Positions 55,757 to 64,000 of a DNA stretch of 64,000 nt are shown piece by piece. The notes under the pieces are model-generated. The model saw only the letters and a program-made list of their open reading frames with translations, did not search any database and was not told the DNA's origin. Made by a program: the position numbers and the translations under genes. The stretch lies in assembly GCA_030066195.1 (NCBI GenBank), contig JASJCB010000100.1:1-64000 (forward strand), written 5' to 3'. The first letter of the stretch is position 1. The number at the start of each line of letters is the position of its first letter. The DNA comes from Acidobacteriota bacterium (GTDB taxonomy: Bacteria; Acidobacteriota; Holophagae; Acanthopleuribacterales; Acanthopleuribacteraceae).

Positions 55757-56710
55757 ATGAAGAATTTCGGCCTCATCGGTGCGGCGGGTTATGTGGCCCC
55801 TCGTCATATGAAAGCGATCAAGGAAAGCGGACACCGGCTGGCGGTCGCTCTGGATAAACACGATTCGGTGGGCATCTTGGACAGTTACTTCCCCGAGGCG
55901 GATTTCTTCACCGAATTCGAACGTTTCGACCGTCACGTGGACAAGCTGCGCCGCCGCAACGACCCGCGCGCCTTGGATTACCTGTCCATCTGCTCCCCTA
56001 ATTACCTTCACGACGCTCACATTCGCTTCGCCCTGCGCAGCGGTCAGCACGCCGTTTGCGAAAAACCCCTGGTCATCAATCCCTGGAACCTGGACGCCTT
56101 GGAAGACATCCAGCGGAACGCGGGCGACCGCGCCATTTACACCATCTTACAGCTGCGCCTGCATCCCTCCGTCCAGGAACTGGCGAAGCGGGTAGCCTCC
56201 GAGCAAGACAAGATCTACGATATCGATCTGGGCTATATCACCTCGCGAGGACGCTGGTACGATTACTCCTGGAAGGGGGATGACCATAAATCGGGCGGTA
56301 TCGCCACCAATATCGGCATTCATTTCTTCGACATGTTGATTTGGATCTTCGGCGAGGTGCAACGCAACGTGGTCCACGTGCTTGAGCCGCATCGGGCCGC
56401 CGGCTTCCTATTGCTGAAACGGGCCCGCGTGCGCTGGTTCCTGTCCATCGACGCCGGCGACCTGCCTCAAGAAGCGCGCAAGGAGGGTCAACGCACCTGG
56501 CGATCGCTGCAACTGGGTGACCGACAATTCGAGTTCAGTTCCGGCTTCACCGATCTACATACCCAATCCTACCGGCAAATTGTCTCCGGTCAGGGTTTTG
56601 GAATCACACACGCCCGGCCTTCGATTGAATGCGTCTACGCCATCAGAACGGCGCAACCGGCGGGTCTGGTGGGCGACTACCACCCGGCAGCCGATCCCAA
56701 AAACCGGTAG
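55757..56710 (+). CDS. Gfo/Idh/MocA family oxidoreductase, WbpB/WlbA-like
   Basis: A 317-residue NAD-dependent sugar dehydrogenase. The N-terminal Rossmann motif is NFGLIGAAGYVAPRHMKAI; LDYLSICSPNYLHDAHI and CEKPLVINPWNLDAL are the family motifs, with the EKP lysine intact; GGIATNIGIHFFDMLIWIFG supplies the catalytic His. These details match WbpB/WlbA, which oxidise UDP-GlcNAc-uronate at C3 during 2,3-diamino sugar synthesis for surface polysaccharide. Partner genes (aminotransferase, acetyltransferase) are not in the window. Confidence 0.88.
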   Translation: MKNFGLIGAAGYVAPRHMKAIKESGHRLAVALDKHDSVGILDSYFPEADFFTEFERFDRHVDKLRRRNDPRALDYLSICSPNYLHDAHIRFALRSGQHAVCEKPLVINPWNLDALEDIQRNAGDRAIYTILQLRLHPSVQELAKRVASEQDKIYDIDLGYITSRGRWYDYSWKGDDHKSGGIATNIGIHFFDMLIWIFGEVQRNVVHVLEPHRAAGFLLLKRARVRWFLSIDAGDLPQEARKEGQRTWRSLQLGDRQFEFSSGFTDLHTQSYRQIVSGQGFGITHARPSIECVYAIRTAQPAGLVGDYHPAADPKNR

Positions 56711-56730
56711 TGGAAATTTGTCAAAGCGGG

Positions 56731-56920
56731 CTAGAGAATGCGCACATCGTGCTTTCGAACCGGCACGGTGTAATATGAGTAGCGCTGAGGATGGAAATCG
56801 CTTTGGGCTTTGGCGAATCCAACAGCATCATCATAAGTAGTGCTTACGTGGACGATGCGATCGTCCTTTATGGTTACGATCTTTGCGCTCGGAAACTTCG
56901 CGGAACCATCGCTGACTCAT
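56731..56920 (-). pseudogene. Small DUF5678-like gene split by a one-base frameshift
   Basis: An ATG at 56920 follows an ideal GGAGG (5-base spacing) but its frame stops after about 25 codons. The adjacent frame, from about 56890 to the TAG at 56731, encodes a protein-like stretch: SAKIVTIKDDRIVHVSTTY, DDAVGFAKAQSDF, HPQRYSYYTVPV. The total span is 190 bases, one more than a multiple of three. The product resembles short DUF5678-type proteins. Either a recent frameshift, a sequencing error, or recoding. Confidence 0.55.
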
Positions 56921-56998
56921 GCCGGCCTCCTAATCCCTAGTATACCTTAACTCGAACCGGTAAGGCCGTCCCGACTGCCGGGGGATTGTCTCTGGAAA

Positions 56999-57802
56999 TC
57001 AAGTCTGGCATTTGTGGCAATAGTGCGTGCCGCGTTGGCCCAGGACTATTTTGGTGATCGGCGTGCCGCAGGTATAGCAGGGTTCCCCGCCTCTTCCATA
57101 AACCAGAAAGTGTTCCTGGCTCTCGCCCCGGCCGCCGTCGGGTTTTCGGTACCAACTGATCGAGGCGCCCTCGTGGTCGATGGCCGCCTGCAAGCTTTCC
57201 TGGATACAGGCGCCCAGTTTCTCGCGTTCGGCGACGCGCAGCTTGTTCGTCGGTCGACCTGGTTTGATGCCCGCCTTGTGCAGCGATTCGTCCGCGTAGA
57301 TATTGCCCACGCCCGCGATCTTCTTCTGGTCCAGCAGGAACACTTTTACCGCGCGGCTGGAGCCCTTGAGGATCTGAATGAAATCGGCCGGTTTCAAGGT
57401 GAGCGGTTCCGGACCCAGTTTCTCTTCCAGAAAATCCAGCGAGCGGGTCAGCAGCACGCGGCCGAACTTGCGGGCGTCGCTGAAAGCCAGGTTTTTGCCG
57501 TTGTCCAACGCCAGCGTGAAACGCACCCACTTGTCTTCGCCCTCCGCGGCATCGCTCAAGTACAGGCGACCCGTCATGCGCAGGTGAATGACCAGGTAGA
57601 CCCCGGAACACTCGATACAGATATATTTGCCGCGCCGAAACATGGCGGTGATCTTGCGGCCCCGGATGGTTTCGTTGAATTCGCTCAGGCTCATACCGCC
57701 CAAAACCTTGTGCCAACTGATGGAAGCCTCCACGGCGGTCGTGCCGACCAGATCGTCGACAAGTCCACGGACAACGGTTTCCACCTCGGGTAATTCAGGC
57801 AT
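56999..57802 (-). CDS. mutM: Formamidopyrimidine-DNA glycosylase
   Basis: The 267-residue base-excision repair enzyme removes oxidised purines and cuts the abasic site. The N-terminus MPELPEVETVVRGL supplies the catalytic Pro2 and Glu3. MFRRGKYICIE includes the conserved lysine loop; LLDQKKIAGVGNIYADESL forms the helix-two-turn-helix; the zinc finger at the end has CYTCG and CHKCQ. Full length for the family. Confidence 0.97.
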   Translation of the reverse strand: MPELPEVETVVRGLVDDLVGTTAVEASISWHKVLGGMSLSEFNETIRGRKITAMFRRGKYICIECSGVYLVIHLRMTGRLYLSDAAEGEDKWVRFTLALDNGKNLAFSDARKFGRVLLTRSLDFLEEKLGPEPLTLKPADFIQILKGSSRAVKVFLLDQKKIAGVGNIYADESLHKAGIKPGRPTNKLRVAEREKLGACIQESLQAAIDHEGASISWYRKPDGGRGESQEHFLVYGRGGEPCYTCGTPITKIVLGQRGTHYCHKCQT

Positions 57803-57860
57803 AGATCCTCCCGCTAATCGATCGTCCGGTTGCGATAACCGGATTCAGGCGCTTATTACT

Positions 57861-59093
57861 CTACTTGATGTCCAGGGTTTTGCCGTTGGAAAAATTGAGG
57901 GCAACGCCTTTCCCAATCAGATTGACCCAGTACTGCTCCAGTTCGTAGACGATGAAATTGGCCGGTCGTCCCTCTTGCAGGTAGGGTTCGCGGAAACCCA
58001 GCAATTGCGGCGTGTGGACGAAGGCCGCCGCCAGCAACTGTTCCTGGTCCGCGCCGATGCCGTCCAGCGCTTCCAACTCCGAAAGGATATCGCCGCTGAA
58101 GGAGAACAGGTGGCCGCCCGCGGAAGCCAGGGCAACCTTGCCGCCTCGTTCCAGCCATGTCTCGACCAACTTCAGGGTATTGGTGCGTCGCTTCTTCCAA
58201 ACCCTGCAACGTTCCGCAATACGGGGACCAACCGAGTCCAGACGGTCCTGAGCCAGGGTGAGGGTTTTGGAATCGTAGAGACCTTTGCCCGCGAGTTGAT
58301 TGATGCGCGCGGCCAACTTGGCGGCGCAATAACGTTTGTCGTTAAGCGCGGCCATGGGAACCCAGATCACCCGTTCAGGCCATTCGGCAACCGTGTTGTC
58401 CGCGTCGGGGATGCCCTCGTAGAAATCCATGGGTAAGCTGTGAAGCAATTTCAGGTCGGCGGGGGAGGCGTCCTGAATATAGGCGCCCACCTTGCGTCCG
58501 CGCTGATGCAGGAAGCCGATCAGGCCCTTCAGCCAGTCCGCGTGCTTGTCCCAAGCCAGGGGTACGCCCATGCCGGCGGCGGTCCACCAAAGGGTGGCGG
58601 GTCCGCGATCGGGCAGGGTCTTGTAGATATCCTCGTAGCTCTTGCCGGGATCGGCGTCCAACGAAAATCCGCGCGCGGGTCCGCCGGGAAGGTCCAGATA
58701 ACCGCGCATGGCAAACGTTTCCACCCCTTGGGCGAAGGCCGAATTGACCGCGGTGCTGGGAAAGACCGGATCGCGAAAGGCGCCCATGCCGATCTGGCGG
58801 AAGTAACGAGCGATGCGACCCTGCACGGCGGCGCTGAAATCCTCGTCGTGACCGAAGCCGCGTTCCTGAATCAGGCTGTAGAAGTCGCTGAGGTGCGGCA
58901 GAATGACCGCCTCCTCAAAAACCACCGCTCCTTTTGGCGCGGTCAGCGGCTCCCTGGACAAAGGGCCTACGATGCCGTCACGGCCCACGGTGAAGCTGAC
59001 ATCCTCGCGCAGGCCGTTCAGCTGTGCGTCGTAGACGGTGGCATTGTTGAAGTGGTAGATTTCGCCCAGAAACAGGGCCAGTAGCAGCATCAT
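57861..59093 (-). CDS. Amidohydrolase-like protein lacking metal ligands
   Basis: A 410-residue protein with a signal-like N-terminus (MMLLLALFLGEIYHFNN) and amidohydrolase architecture. The N-terminal strand resembles the usual beta sandwich (DVSFTVGRDGIVGPL), and the end matches the family closing motif (HTPQLLGFREPYLQEGRPANFIVYELEQ, in two parts). The metal-binding HxH is replaced by ILPHLSDFY, and the late Asp of T-D-A-G is replaced by SAGG (VALASAGGHLFSFSG). It is probably a non-catalytic or re-purposed member, exported. It ends 58 bases before mutM on the same strand. Confidence 0.7.
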   Translation of the reverse strand: MMLLLALFLGEIYHFNNATVYDAQLNGLREDVSFTVGRDGIVGPLSREPLTAPKGAVVFEEAVILPHLSDFYSLIQERGFGHDEDFSAAVQGRIARYFRQIGMGAFRDPVFPSTAVNSAFAQGVETFAMRGYLDLPGGPARGFSLDADPGKSYEDIYKTLPDRGPATLWWTAAGMGVPLAWDKHADWLKGLIGFLHQRGRKVGAYIQDASPADLKLLHSLPMDFYEGIPDADNTVAEWPERVIWVPMAALNDKRYCAAKLAARINQLAGKGLYDSKTLTLAQDRLDSVGPRIAERCRVWKKRRTNTLKLVETWLERGGKVALASAGGHLFSFSGDILSELEALDGIGADQEQLLAAAFVHTPQLLGFREPYLQEGRPANFIVYELEQYWVNLIGKGVALNFSNGKTLDIK

Positions 59094-59147
59094 GAAGCGC
59101 CCCCCGATTCAAGTCACCGGCCAATTAGAGCAAGGATCGAGCCGGCA

Positions 59148-60080
59148 TCAGCCGATGACCATGTTCCGCCCGCGCGTCTTGCCGATGTAGAGGTTGTTGT
59201 CCGCCGCCATCAGGATGGCCTCGGGCGAATCGTAGTTCTTGCCGGTAAAGGTGGCCACACCGATGGTGGCGGTCACCGAAAAATTGTCGTGGGTGGTGGC
59301 AAACGACATACCGGCGATCATTTCGCGCAGCTTCTCGGCCACTTTCAAGGCCTGTTCCTTCGAGGTGTGGCGCAACATGCCCACGAACTCCTCGCCGCCG
59401 AAACGGGCAAAGGTATCCTCGGCGCGCATCTTGCCGCTGAGCACCCCGCCCAGCGTCTTCAGCACGATATCGCCGTTCAGGTGACCGAACTTGTCGTTGA
59501 TCCGTTTAAAGTTATCCAAGTCCACGATCAAAATGGAAAGCGGATGGCCGTGCCTGCCGTGGAACGACATCTCCCGCTCCAGGGCCTCGGTAAAAAAGCG
59601 CTTGTTGTAGACGCCGGTCAGCGGATCGCGCGTGGCCTTGTCGTAGAGGTTCTGCTGAAAATCGAATTCAAGGCCGTCCTTGAAGCAGAAACGCAGGATG
59701 ACGTTGCCCAGGCAAATGCGATCGCCGTCTTCCAGGCGCAGGGATTCGATGCGCTTGCCGTTGACCAGGGTCCCGTTCGTGCTCCCCAAATCGGTGATGC
59801 GCGTGCGGCCCATGTTATCCATCAGAAAGACCGCGTGCTCCCTGGAGACATTATCGCAATCGAAAAACAGGTCGCATTCGGGATCGCGACCGGCGCGTAA
59901 TTGGCAATTGCGCTCCAGGCGAATCACCTGGCCCGCATTCCCGCCGGCCAGCACCACCAGGTAGGAAATGCTGCGCTGCTTGCCCGAGGCCAGGTCGAAT
60001 TCCATGGCCTCCAGGGTTTTCGTCTCGTCTATGGGCCTGGTGACCGATTTTTGTTCGGAATTTTCCAAGGATTGATCCAT
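59148..60080 (-). CDS. FHA-GGDEF diguanylate cyclase
   Basis: A 310-residue protein. An FHA domain at about 45-135 has LRAGRDPECDLFFDCDNVSREHAVFL and LGSTNGTLVNGKRI, binding phosphothreonine peptides. The GGDEF domain (about 150-308) has DPLTGVYNKRFF, DLDNFKRINDKFGH and the active-site RFGGEEF, so it should synthesise c-di-GMP. No membrane segment. It suggests control by a Ser/Thr kinase. The two PilZ proteins in the window could be read-outs. Confidence 0.93.
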   Translation of the reverse strand: MDQSLENSEQKSVTRPIDETKTLEAMEFDLASGKQRSISYLVVLAGGNAGQVIRLERNCQLRAGRDPECDLFFDCDNVSREHAVFLMDNMGRTRITDLGSTNGTLVNGKRIESLRLEDGDRICLGNVILRFCFKDGLEFDFQQNLYDKATRDPLTGVYNKRFFTEALEREMSFHGRHGHPLSILIVDLDNFKRINDKFGHLNGDIVLKTLGGVLSGKMRAEDTFARFGGEEFVGMLRHTSKEQALKVAEKLREMIAGMSFATTHDNFSVTATIGVATFTGKNYDSPEAILMAADNNLYIGKTRGRNMVIG

Positions 60081-60148
60081 TTCCCGCCTCGACGCTTTTA
60101 ACTACCCGATTTTACGTGGTTCGAACGGCGAACTCAATTGAGAATTAC

Positions 60149-60790
60149 TCAGGTATTGTTCAGATAGAGCAATAGAACACCGCGTCCGCCGTAAGCGGGC
60201 GGCGCCTGGGCGTAGGTGCGCACATAACGCCGGCCGCACAGGTGGATCCAGTTCTCTACAGCGGGCCGCAGCACGCCTACGCCGCCCTCGCTGTGTTTAC
60301 CCTTGCCCGTAATGACGGCGATGACCCGATCGTTTTCCGCGTAACACCGGGGAACGAAAGAAGCTACACGCGCCACCGCCTCTTCCACGGTTTTGCCGTG
60401 CAGGTCGATCGAATCATCCCAGAAAACCTTGGTCTTTTTGGGTAGCTTCAGCTTGACCAACCCGGTATCACCGGACTTCGGCGGCATCGGTTTGTTCTCA
60501 TCCAGGGCTTCCACGCTCATAACCTCGACGGCTTTCAGGAACAGGGCGCGGTCGGCCTCGTCGGTATCGTCGATCTCCGGTTCGGGCAGGTCGAGATCCG
60601 GTTCGATTTCCTCGCTCCGGCCCACGCCCCGGCCGTCCAGAGTATCCATGGCTTGCAGGAACAGGCGACGCTCCTCTTCCGTGATGTCGTGATCGGGTTG
60701 GGGCGGGGCCGAGCCGGAGCCCTTGCCCGACACAGGTCGGACACCTAGTTGACGCATCATTTCTTCAAAGTCGGCATCGTTACCGGACAC
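60149..60790 (-). CDS. Smr-domain protein
   Basis: A 213-residue protein starting at GTG 60790 behind GGGGTG. The first 120 residues are acidic and low-complexity with repeats of E-E-R-R-L-F-L-Q-A and D-R-A-L-F-L-K-A. The C-terminal Smr domain (about 130-210) has SIDLHGKTVEEA and VITGKGKHSEGG, the DLHG and GKGxHS motifs of MutS2-type nicking endonucleases. The segment before it resembles a short N-terminal extension common in YdaL-type Smr proteins. It follows the polysaccharide export gene by 12 bases. Confidence 0.88.
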   Translation of the reverse strand: MSGNDADFEEMMRQLGVRPVSGKGSGSAPPQPDHDITEEERRLFLQAMDTLDGRGVGRSEEIEPDLDLPEPEIDDTDEADRALFLKAVEVMSVEALDENKPMPPKSGDTGLVKLKLPKKTKVFWDDSIDLHGKTVEEAVARVASFVPRCYAENDRVIAVITGKGKHSEGGVGVLRPAVENWIHLCGRRYVRTYAQAPPAYGGRGVLLLYLNNT

Positions 60791-60802
60791 GTCACCCCCC
60801 GG

Positions 60803-61639
60803 TTAGGGCACAATCACCACATCGTCGTGTTTGATCTCTATATCTTCATTCTTGTCGGTGACGGCTTCATTCTTGCCGCGGTCCAGAATGCGACGGACAT
60901 CGACCTCGATGACCTCCACGCCTTCCTTTTCCTCGTTGTAGCGATGGATCTTGACACTGCCCCGCTTGGCATAATCGGTAAAGCCGCCCGCGGCCGCAAT
61001 CACGCGTAAAATGGTTACTTCCGTCACGCCGCCGAAGATCATTTGCCCCTGGCGATTCACCTCACCCAGTATGGAGACGATAATGGGTCTCTTCACGGGT
61101 ACGGCGATTGTATCTCCCGGTAATACGGGATGGTATTTGTCTTTTTCGTCCTCTTTAATAAGCTCTGAGTATTTGAAAGTTTTGTTCGTAATGCCCGCCG
61201 GCCCCTTGCGTTTGACAACAAATTCATCGTCGGCGTTTTCCATCAGGCCGCCCACCTCGGCCAAAGCATCCAATATATTCATGTCCGGGCTCATGCTGGT
61301 TATCTTGCCCGGCTGTTTCACCGCACCGATGACGCGAATGGGTTTGTAAACCACCTCGACGATGTCCACAAACACCTGCGGCGAATTGACGAAGCCGCCC
61401 TTCATCAATTGTTCGCCGATCAGGTTACGGATCTGCAATAAGGTCCGGTCTTTCACTCCCACTTCCTTCAGCAGGGGAAGTAGAAGATTGCCGTTCTCAT
61501 CGACCCGAAAGTCGCCTGTAATTTGCTCCAGTTCCAAGACGTTGATACGCAACAGATCACCGGGCCCTACCGGGTAACTCTGGCCTAAGGCTAGATTCCA
61601 AAGGGGCATCATCAGCATCGCGAGAAGTAACAAGCGCAA
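60803..61639 (-). CDS. Polysaccharide export protein, Wza-like with SLBB domain
   Basis: The frame is open to 61726, but TTG at 61639 with GGAGG five bases upstream begins a signal peptide (MRLLLLAMLMMPLWNLALGQ), giving 278 residues. A Poly_export domain follows (SYPVGPGDLLRINVLELEQI; FRVDENGNLLLPLLKEVGV), then two SLBB-type domains (VIGAVKQPGKI; VSILGEVNRQGQM). No lipobox is seen, so the membrane anchor differs from Wza. It forms a periplasmic/outer-membrane export channel component. No other export genes nearby. Confidence 0.88.
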   Translation of the reverse strand: MRLLLLAMLMMPLWNLALGQSYPVGPGDLLRINVLELEQITGDFRVDENGNLLLPLLKEVGVKDRTLLQIRNLIGEQLMKGGFVNSPQVFVDIVEVVYKPIRVIGAVKQPGKITSMSPDMNILDALAEVGGLMENADDEFVVKRKGPAGITNKTFKYSELIKEDEKDKYHPVLPGDTIAVPVKRPIIVSILGEVNRQGQMIFGGVTEVTILRVIAAAGGFTDYAKRGSVKIHRYNEEKEGVEVIEVDVRRILDRGKNEAVTDKNEDIEIKHDDVVIVP

Positions 61640-61775
61640 GGTTTCCTCCAAGCACCCCCGGGAGGGGTTGGTGTCTATCTTCGGGCGCCGGGCGGACGAT
61701 ACGTTGCGGGCGCGCGGACACAGCATAGCAAAACCGGCGCGCCGATGGGCCCTTTTTATGTCGACAGGCCCTTAA

Positions 61776-62771
61776 TCAGCCGCCGATATGGAACATCTCC
61801 ACCTTTTCCTTGGGCTGATCCTCGCGGCCGCGTAGTTCGGAATAGCGATCATCGCGCGCCCGCCAGACGCGGCGAAGACTGTCGGCCACCGCTTGCGGAC
61901 CCTGTTCGCGCAGCAGGGTTTTCAGGTCGTGACCGTCCTTCGCGAACAAGCAGGTATAGAGCTTGCCCTCGGCCGAGAGGCGCGCCCGGTTGCAGGACCC
62001 GCAAAAGGGTTGGGTCACCGACGAGATGATGCCGAACTCGCCTTTGCCGTCCAGGAAGCGGAAGCGACCGGCCACCTCGCCGTGATAGGCGGGTTCGACG
62101 GGCTCGAAGGGGAAGACCTCGGCCACGCGCTCGCGGATCTCGACGGCGGGCACCACTCGGGTTCGATCCCACCGGTTCAAACTGCCCACATCCATGAACT
62201 CGATAAAACGCAAGGTGTGACCTCGCTCACGAAAGGTTTCCAGCAGGGAGATGATTTCATTATCATTGACGCCGCGCTGCACCACGGTATTGATCTTCAC
62301 CGGCAGCCCGACGGAGGCCGCGTGATCGATCGCGGCCAGGGTGCTCGCGGGCGTGGCGATTTTGGTGCCGCTCAATTCGGCGAAGACGGCGGGGTCCAAA
62401 CTGTCCAGGCTGACAGTAACACGATTCAAACCCGCTTCCTTCAATGGCGCCGCAAGTCGCTTCAGCGCAAAACCGTTGGTGGTGAGGGCGATATCCTCGA
62501 TCCCCGGAATCGAGGACAACATGGCAATCAGATCCACCAACCCGCGACGTAACAGCGGTTCCCCGCCGGTGATGCGCAGTTTCCGCGTACCGTGCGCCGC
62601 AAAGATACCGGCCAGCTCGGCAATTTCTTCAAGAGTCAGCACCTGGCTCTTGGGCAGAAAGGTATAGGTTCGATCAGCGGGCATGCAGTAGCCGCAGCGA
62701 AAATTACAGTGATCGGTCACCGAAATGCGCAGGTCTCGAAGCGGTCGCTGAAAGATATCGTGTAACTTCAT
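61776..62771 (-). CDS. moaA: GTP 3',8-cyclase
   Basis: The 331-residue radical-SAM enzyme starts molybdopterin synthesis. The first cluster is bound by Cys22, Cys26 and Cys29 (HCNFRCGYC), RKLRITGGEPLLRRGL is the SAM motif, and the second cluster uses QPFCGSCNRARL with the later LYTCLF Cys. The C-terminal GG needed for activity is present (MFHIGG). Ends 136 bases before the export gene. Confidence 0.96.
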   Translation of the reverse strand: MKLHDIFQRPLRDLRISVTDHCNFRCGYCMPADRTYTFLPKSQVLTLEEIAELAGIFAAHGTRKLRITGGEPLLRRGLVDLIAMLSSIPGIEDIALTTNGFALKRLAAPLKEAGLNRVTVSLDSLDPAVFAELSGTKIATPASTLAAIDHAASVGLPVKINTVVQRGVNDNEIISLLETFRERGHTLRFIEFMDVGSLNRWDRTRVVPAVEIRERVAEVFPFEPVEPAYHGEVAGRFRFLDGKGEFGIISSVTQPFCGSCNRARLSAEGKLYTCLFAKDGHDLKTLLREQGPQAVADSLRRVWRARDDRYSELRGREDQPKEKVEMFHIGG

Positions 62772-63444
62772 CCGGACTCCAAACCACCCCGACCGGGGGA
62801 GAACTCTATTCTATGCCAAACCGATGCGTTTACAAAGAACTTGCGCCTAAACCCCAGGGTGTCGTCAAAGTGGAGGGAATTTGCAGGTTGTTATTTGAGT
62901 GTCCGACAAAGAGTCGATCCTCGCTCGAAAGATCAAGGAAAGCCGGCGAATAAAACAACCAAGCAACGCCCTAAGGTGCATAAAGAACCGATTACTCGAA
63001 AGATGTTTTGTTCTTCCCGGGAAGAACAAAATGCCTACAATCCAACCCTCGATTCTTCCCGGGAACAATCGAGTATCGAAAGCCGGCTCCTTAGTAGGCC
63101 TTCCCGGGAGAATGCCTTAACCCAACCGAACGTTAAACCCGAGTGGCAATCAATCCAGGTAAGCTGTCAGGCGCTCCGGCGTGGTGTAGACGATGCCCGC
63201 CGTTCTTGATCTCACTCGGCTATTTCTTATCGTCGCGGTAGGACTGTCGGTCTGTAAGTCCCGGGATGGCCATTCTGGAATAACGAGGTTGGCCTGACTC
63301 ACCATAACCATTCACTTCCCATAAGTACGGTTCTTCGGGGGGCAGAGGCCGCCAGGTCTCTGCTATAACCCACCCATGCCGTTAAGCACGCCCTTGATAC
63401 TCCAACTTTGGATGTCCTGACGGTATATCGTTTTACGGGTTTGT
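62772..63444. other. Intergenic stretch with palindromes
   Basis: No convincing gene; the overlapping frames at 62841-63209 are Arg/Ser-rich shadows of the palindromes listed separately at 63006-63117. The region 63130-63440 shows nothing recognisable. Confidence 0.5.
63006..63117. repeat. Array of three palindromes centred on CCCGGG
   Basis: A 26-bp perfect palindrome at 63006-63031 (TTTTGTTCTTCCC/GGGAAGAACAAAA), a 26-bp palindrome with one mismatch at 63049-63074 (CTCGATTCTTCCC/GGGAACAATCGAG) and an imperfect one at about 63095-63117 (AGGCCTTCCC/GGGAGAATGCCT). Centres are about 43 and 45 bases apart. Confidence 0.85.
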
Positions 63445-63924
63445 TTACGTTACTCCTGTCGGGTCCCCGTCATCCGGGAGGTCGATTACCGATATTTCTC
63501 CCTCCGGCATTTGCACCAGCAGGCAGGGCAGGCCCGATGCGATCATGTATTCCAGGACCTGGCGGCGTACCGTTGCGTTGGCAACCCCGCTGTTTTCGCG
63601 GTAGCGTTTGACCTCCACCACGTATTGGAGGCCGTCCTTTTCCACCAGTTGGTCCGGGGTTACGTCGAAGGTTTCTTCCTCGCCGTCTACCAGCAGCGCC
63701 GTGGTGAAGACCGGGCTCGACGCCACATTGGTGTAGCCCGCTTTTTTGAGGATCTTGCGGGCGCGTCGCTCTGCCGTGCGGCCCCGGTTGCGATTGCGGC
63801 GGCCGCGCATGCGTTGTCTAAGAGCTACCGCCCATATCGCCAGAAGCATGCCCACGATGAAGGCGGCCAGGATGAAGAGTGCTAGTTGGAGATCGACGAG
63901 AAATCTCGGCGGCAGGGTCTCCAT
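63445..63924 (-). CDS. Membrane-anchored PD-(D/E)XK nuclease-like protein
   Basis: A 159-residue protein with one N-terminal membrane helix (about 12-35: LALFILAAFIVGMLLAIWAVAL), a basic stretch (RQRMRGRRNRNRGRTAERRARKILKKAGY in parts) and a PD-(D/E)XK-like core: TPDQLVEKDGLQYVVEVKRY supplies D..E-x-K, and ATVRRQVLEYMIASGL the following helix. The fold resembles YraN/Mrr-type nucleases tethered to the membrane. The ATG follows directly on the stop of the upstream gene, implying coupling. Confidence 0.72.
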   Translation of the reverse strand: METLPPRFLVDLQLALFILAAFIVGMLLAIWAVALRQRMRGRRNRNRGRTAERRARKILKKAGYTNVASSPVFTTALLVDGEEETFDVTPDQLVEKDGLQYVVEVKRYRENSGVANATVRRQVLEYMIASGLPCLLVQMPEGEISVIDLPDDGDPTGVT

Positions 63925-64000
63925 CTACAGATCCTCGACGGCGCCCGTTACCAGTTCCCGCAGTTGCTTTGGGAAATGGTAGATGATATATCGCCGGTCC
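63925..64000 (-). CDS. C-terminal end of an unknown gene at the right edge
   Basis: About 24 residues are visible, reading RRYIIYHFPKQLRELVTGAVEDL before a TAG at 63925 that touches the ATG of the nuclease-like gene. Tight coupling suggests a shared operon. Too short to assign. Confidence 0.55.
   Translation of the reverse strand, partial: DRRYIIYHFPKQLRELVTGAVEDL

Noticed and set aside
62841-63209. A 122-residue frame in the palindrome region
   Set aside because: Composition follows the palindromes (Ser/Arg-rich) and no start signal is present.

Overview
The window is 64 kb of GC-rich chromosome from a free-living Gram-negative bacterium. The supporting genes are lpxB, msbA, a secretin, a Wza-type polysaccharide exporter and a CheA/CheW pathway. 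The mix of a LodA/LodB quinoprotein oxidase pair, 6-bladed beta-propeller proteins, a very large two-component-type propeller kinase, Uma2 and Rpn-like nucleases, and TTG/GTG starts suggests an Acidobacteriota of the Acanthopleuribacter/Sulfidibacter type. That placement is inference from gene content; no rRNA or tRNA gene was seen.

Layout. 1-3.8 kb: edge of an unknown gene, a small secreted Cys-rich peptide paired with a beta-propeller protein, and a second, convergent propeller gene. 3.8-13.1 kb: one tightly coupled operon for a type II secretion/type IV pilus-like machine (GspF, GspE, PilM-PilN fusion, PilO, PilP/GspC-like, secretin with a C-terminal cohesin-like domain, three pseudopilin-like proteins). 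13.1-18.5 kb: two copies of a dispersed intergenic repeat flank a DUF2784 gene and a Tat-exported LodA oxidase with its LodB flavoprotein. 18.6-30.5 kb: spermidine-synthase-like protein, PilZ protein, yicC, msbA, lpxB, ahcY, metK, GNAT, GST and a nuclease-like protein with a 27-bp tandem repeat. 30.5-38.5 kb: a 1334-residue sensor kinase, a Spo0M-like protein, a hairpin repeat array, an orphan kinase and an integrase relic. 38.5-48.5 kb: an ABC1/UbiB kinase, then cheA-cheW-chemoreceptor, where the receptor is a soluble globin-PASx5-MCP fusion, then dtd and a second PilZ protein. 48.6-52.5 kb: a ZorA/ZorB-like motor pair, an unrecognised gene and a Uma2 nuclease on one strand, a candidate Zorya-like defence operon. 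52.6-64 kb: ABC-2 exporter, coiled-coil protein, WbpB/WlbA-like dehydrogenase, mutM, an amidohydrolase-like pseudoenzyme, FHA-GGDEF, Smr, Wza-like exporter, moaA, a palindrome array and a membrane-anchored PD-(D/E)XK protein.

The main candidates for something new are the ZorAB-like operon with an unassigned third gene, the globin-multiPAS chemoreceptor, and the structured intergenic repeats (13.1/18.2 kb, 35.7-36.4 kb, 63.0 kb). Two of these arrays share a unit period of about 42-45 bp.
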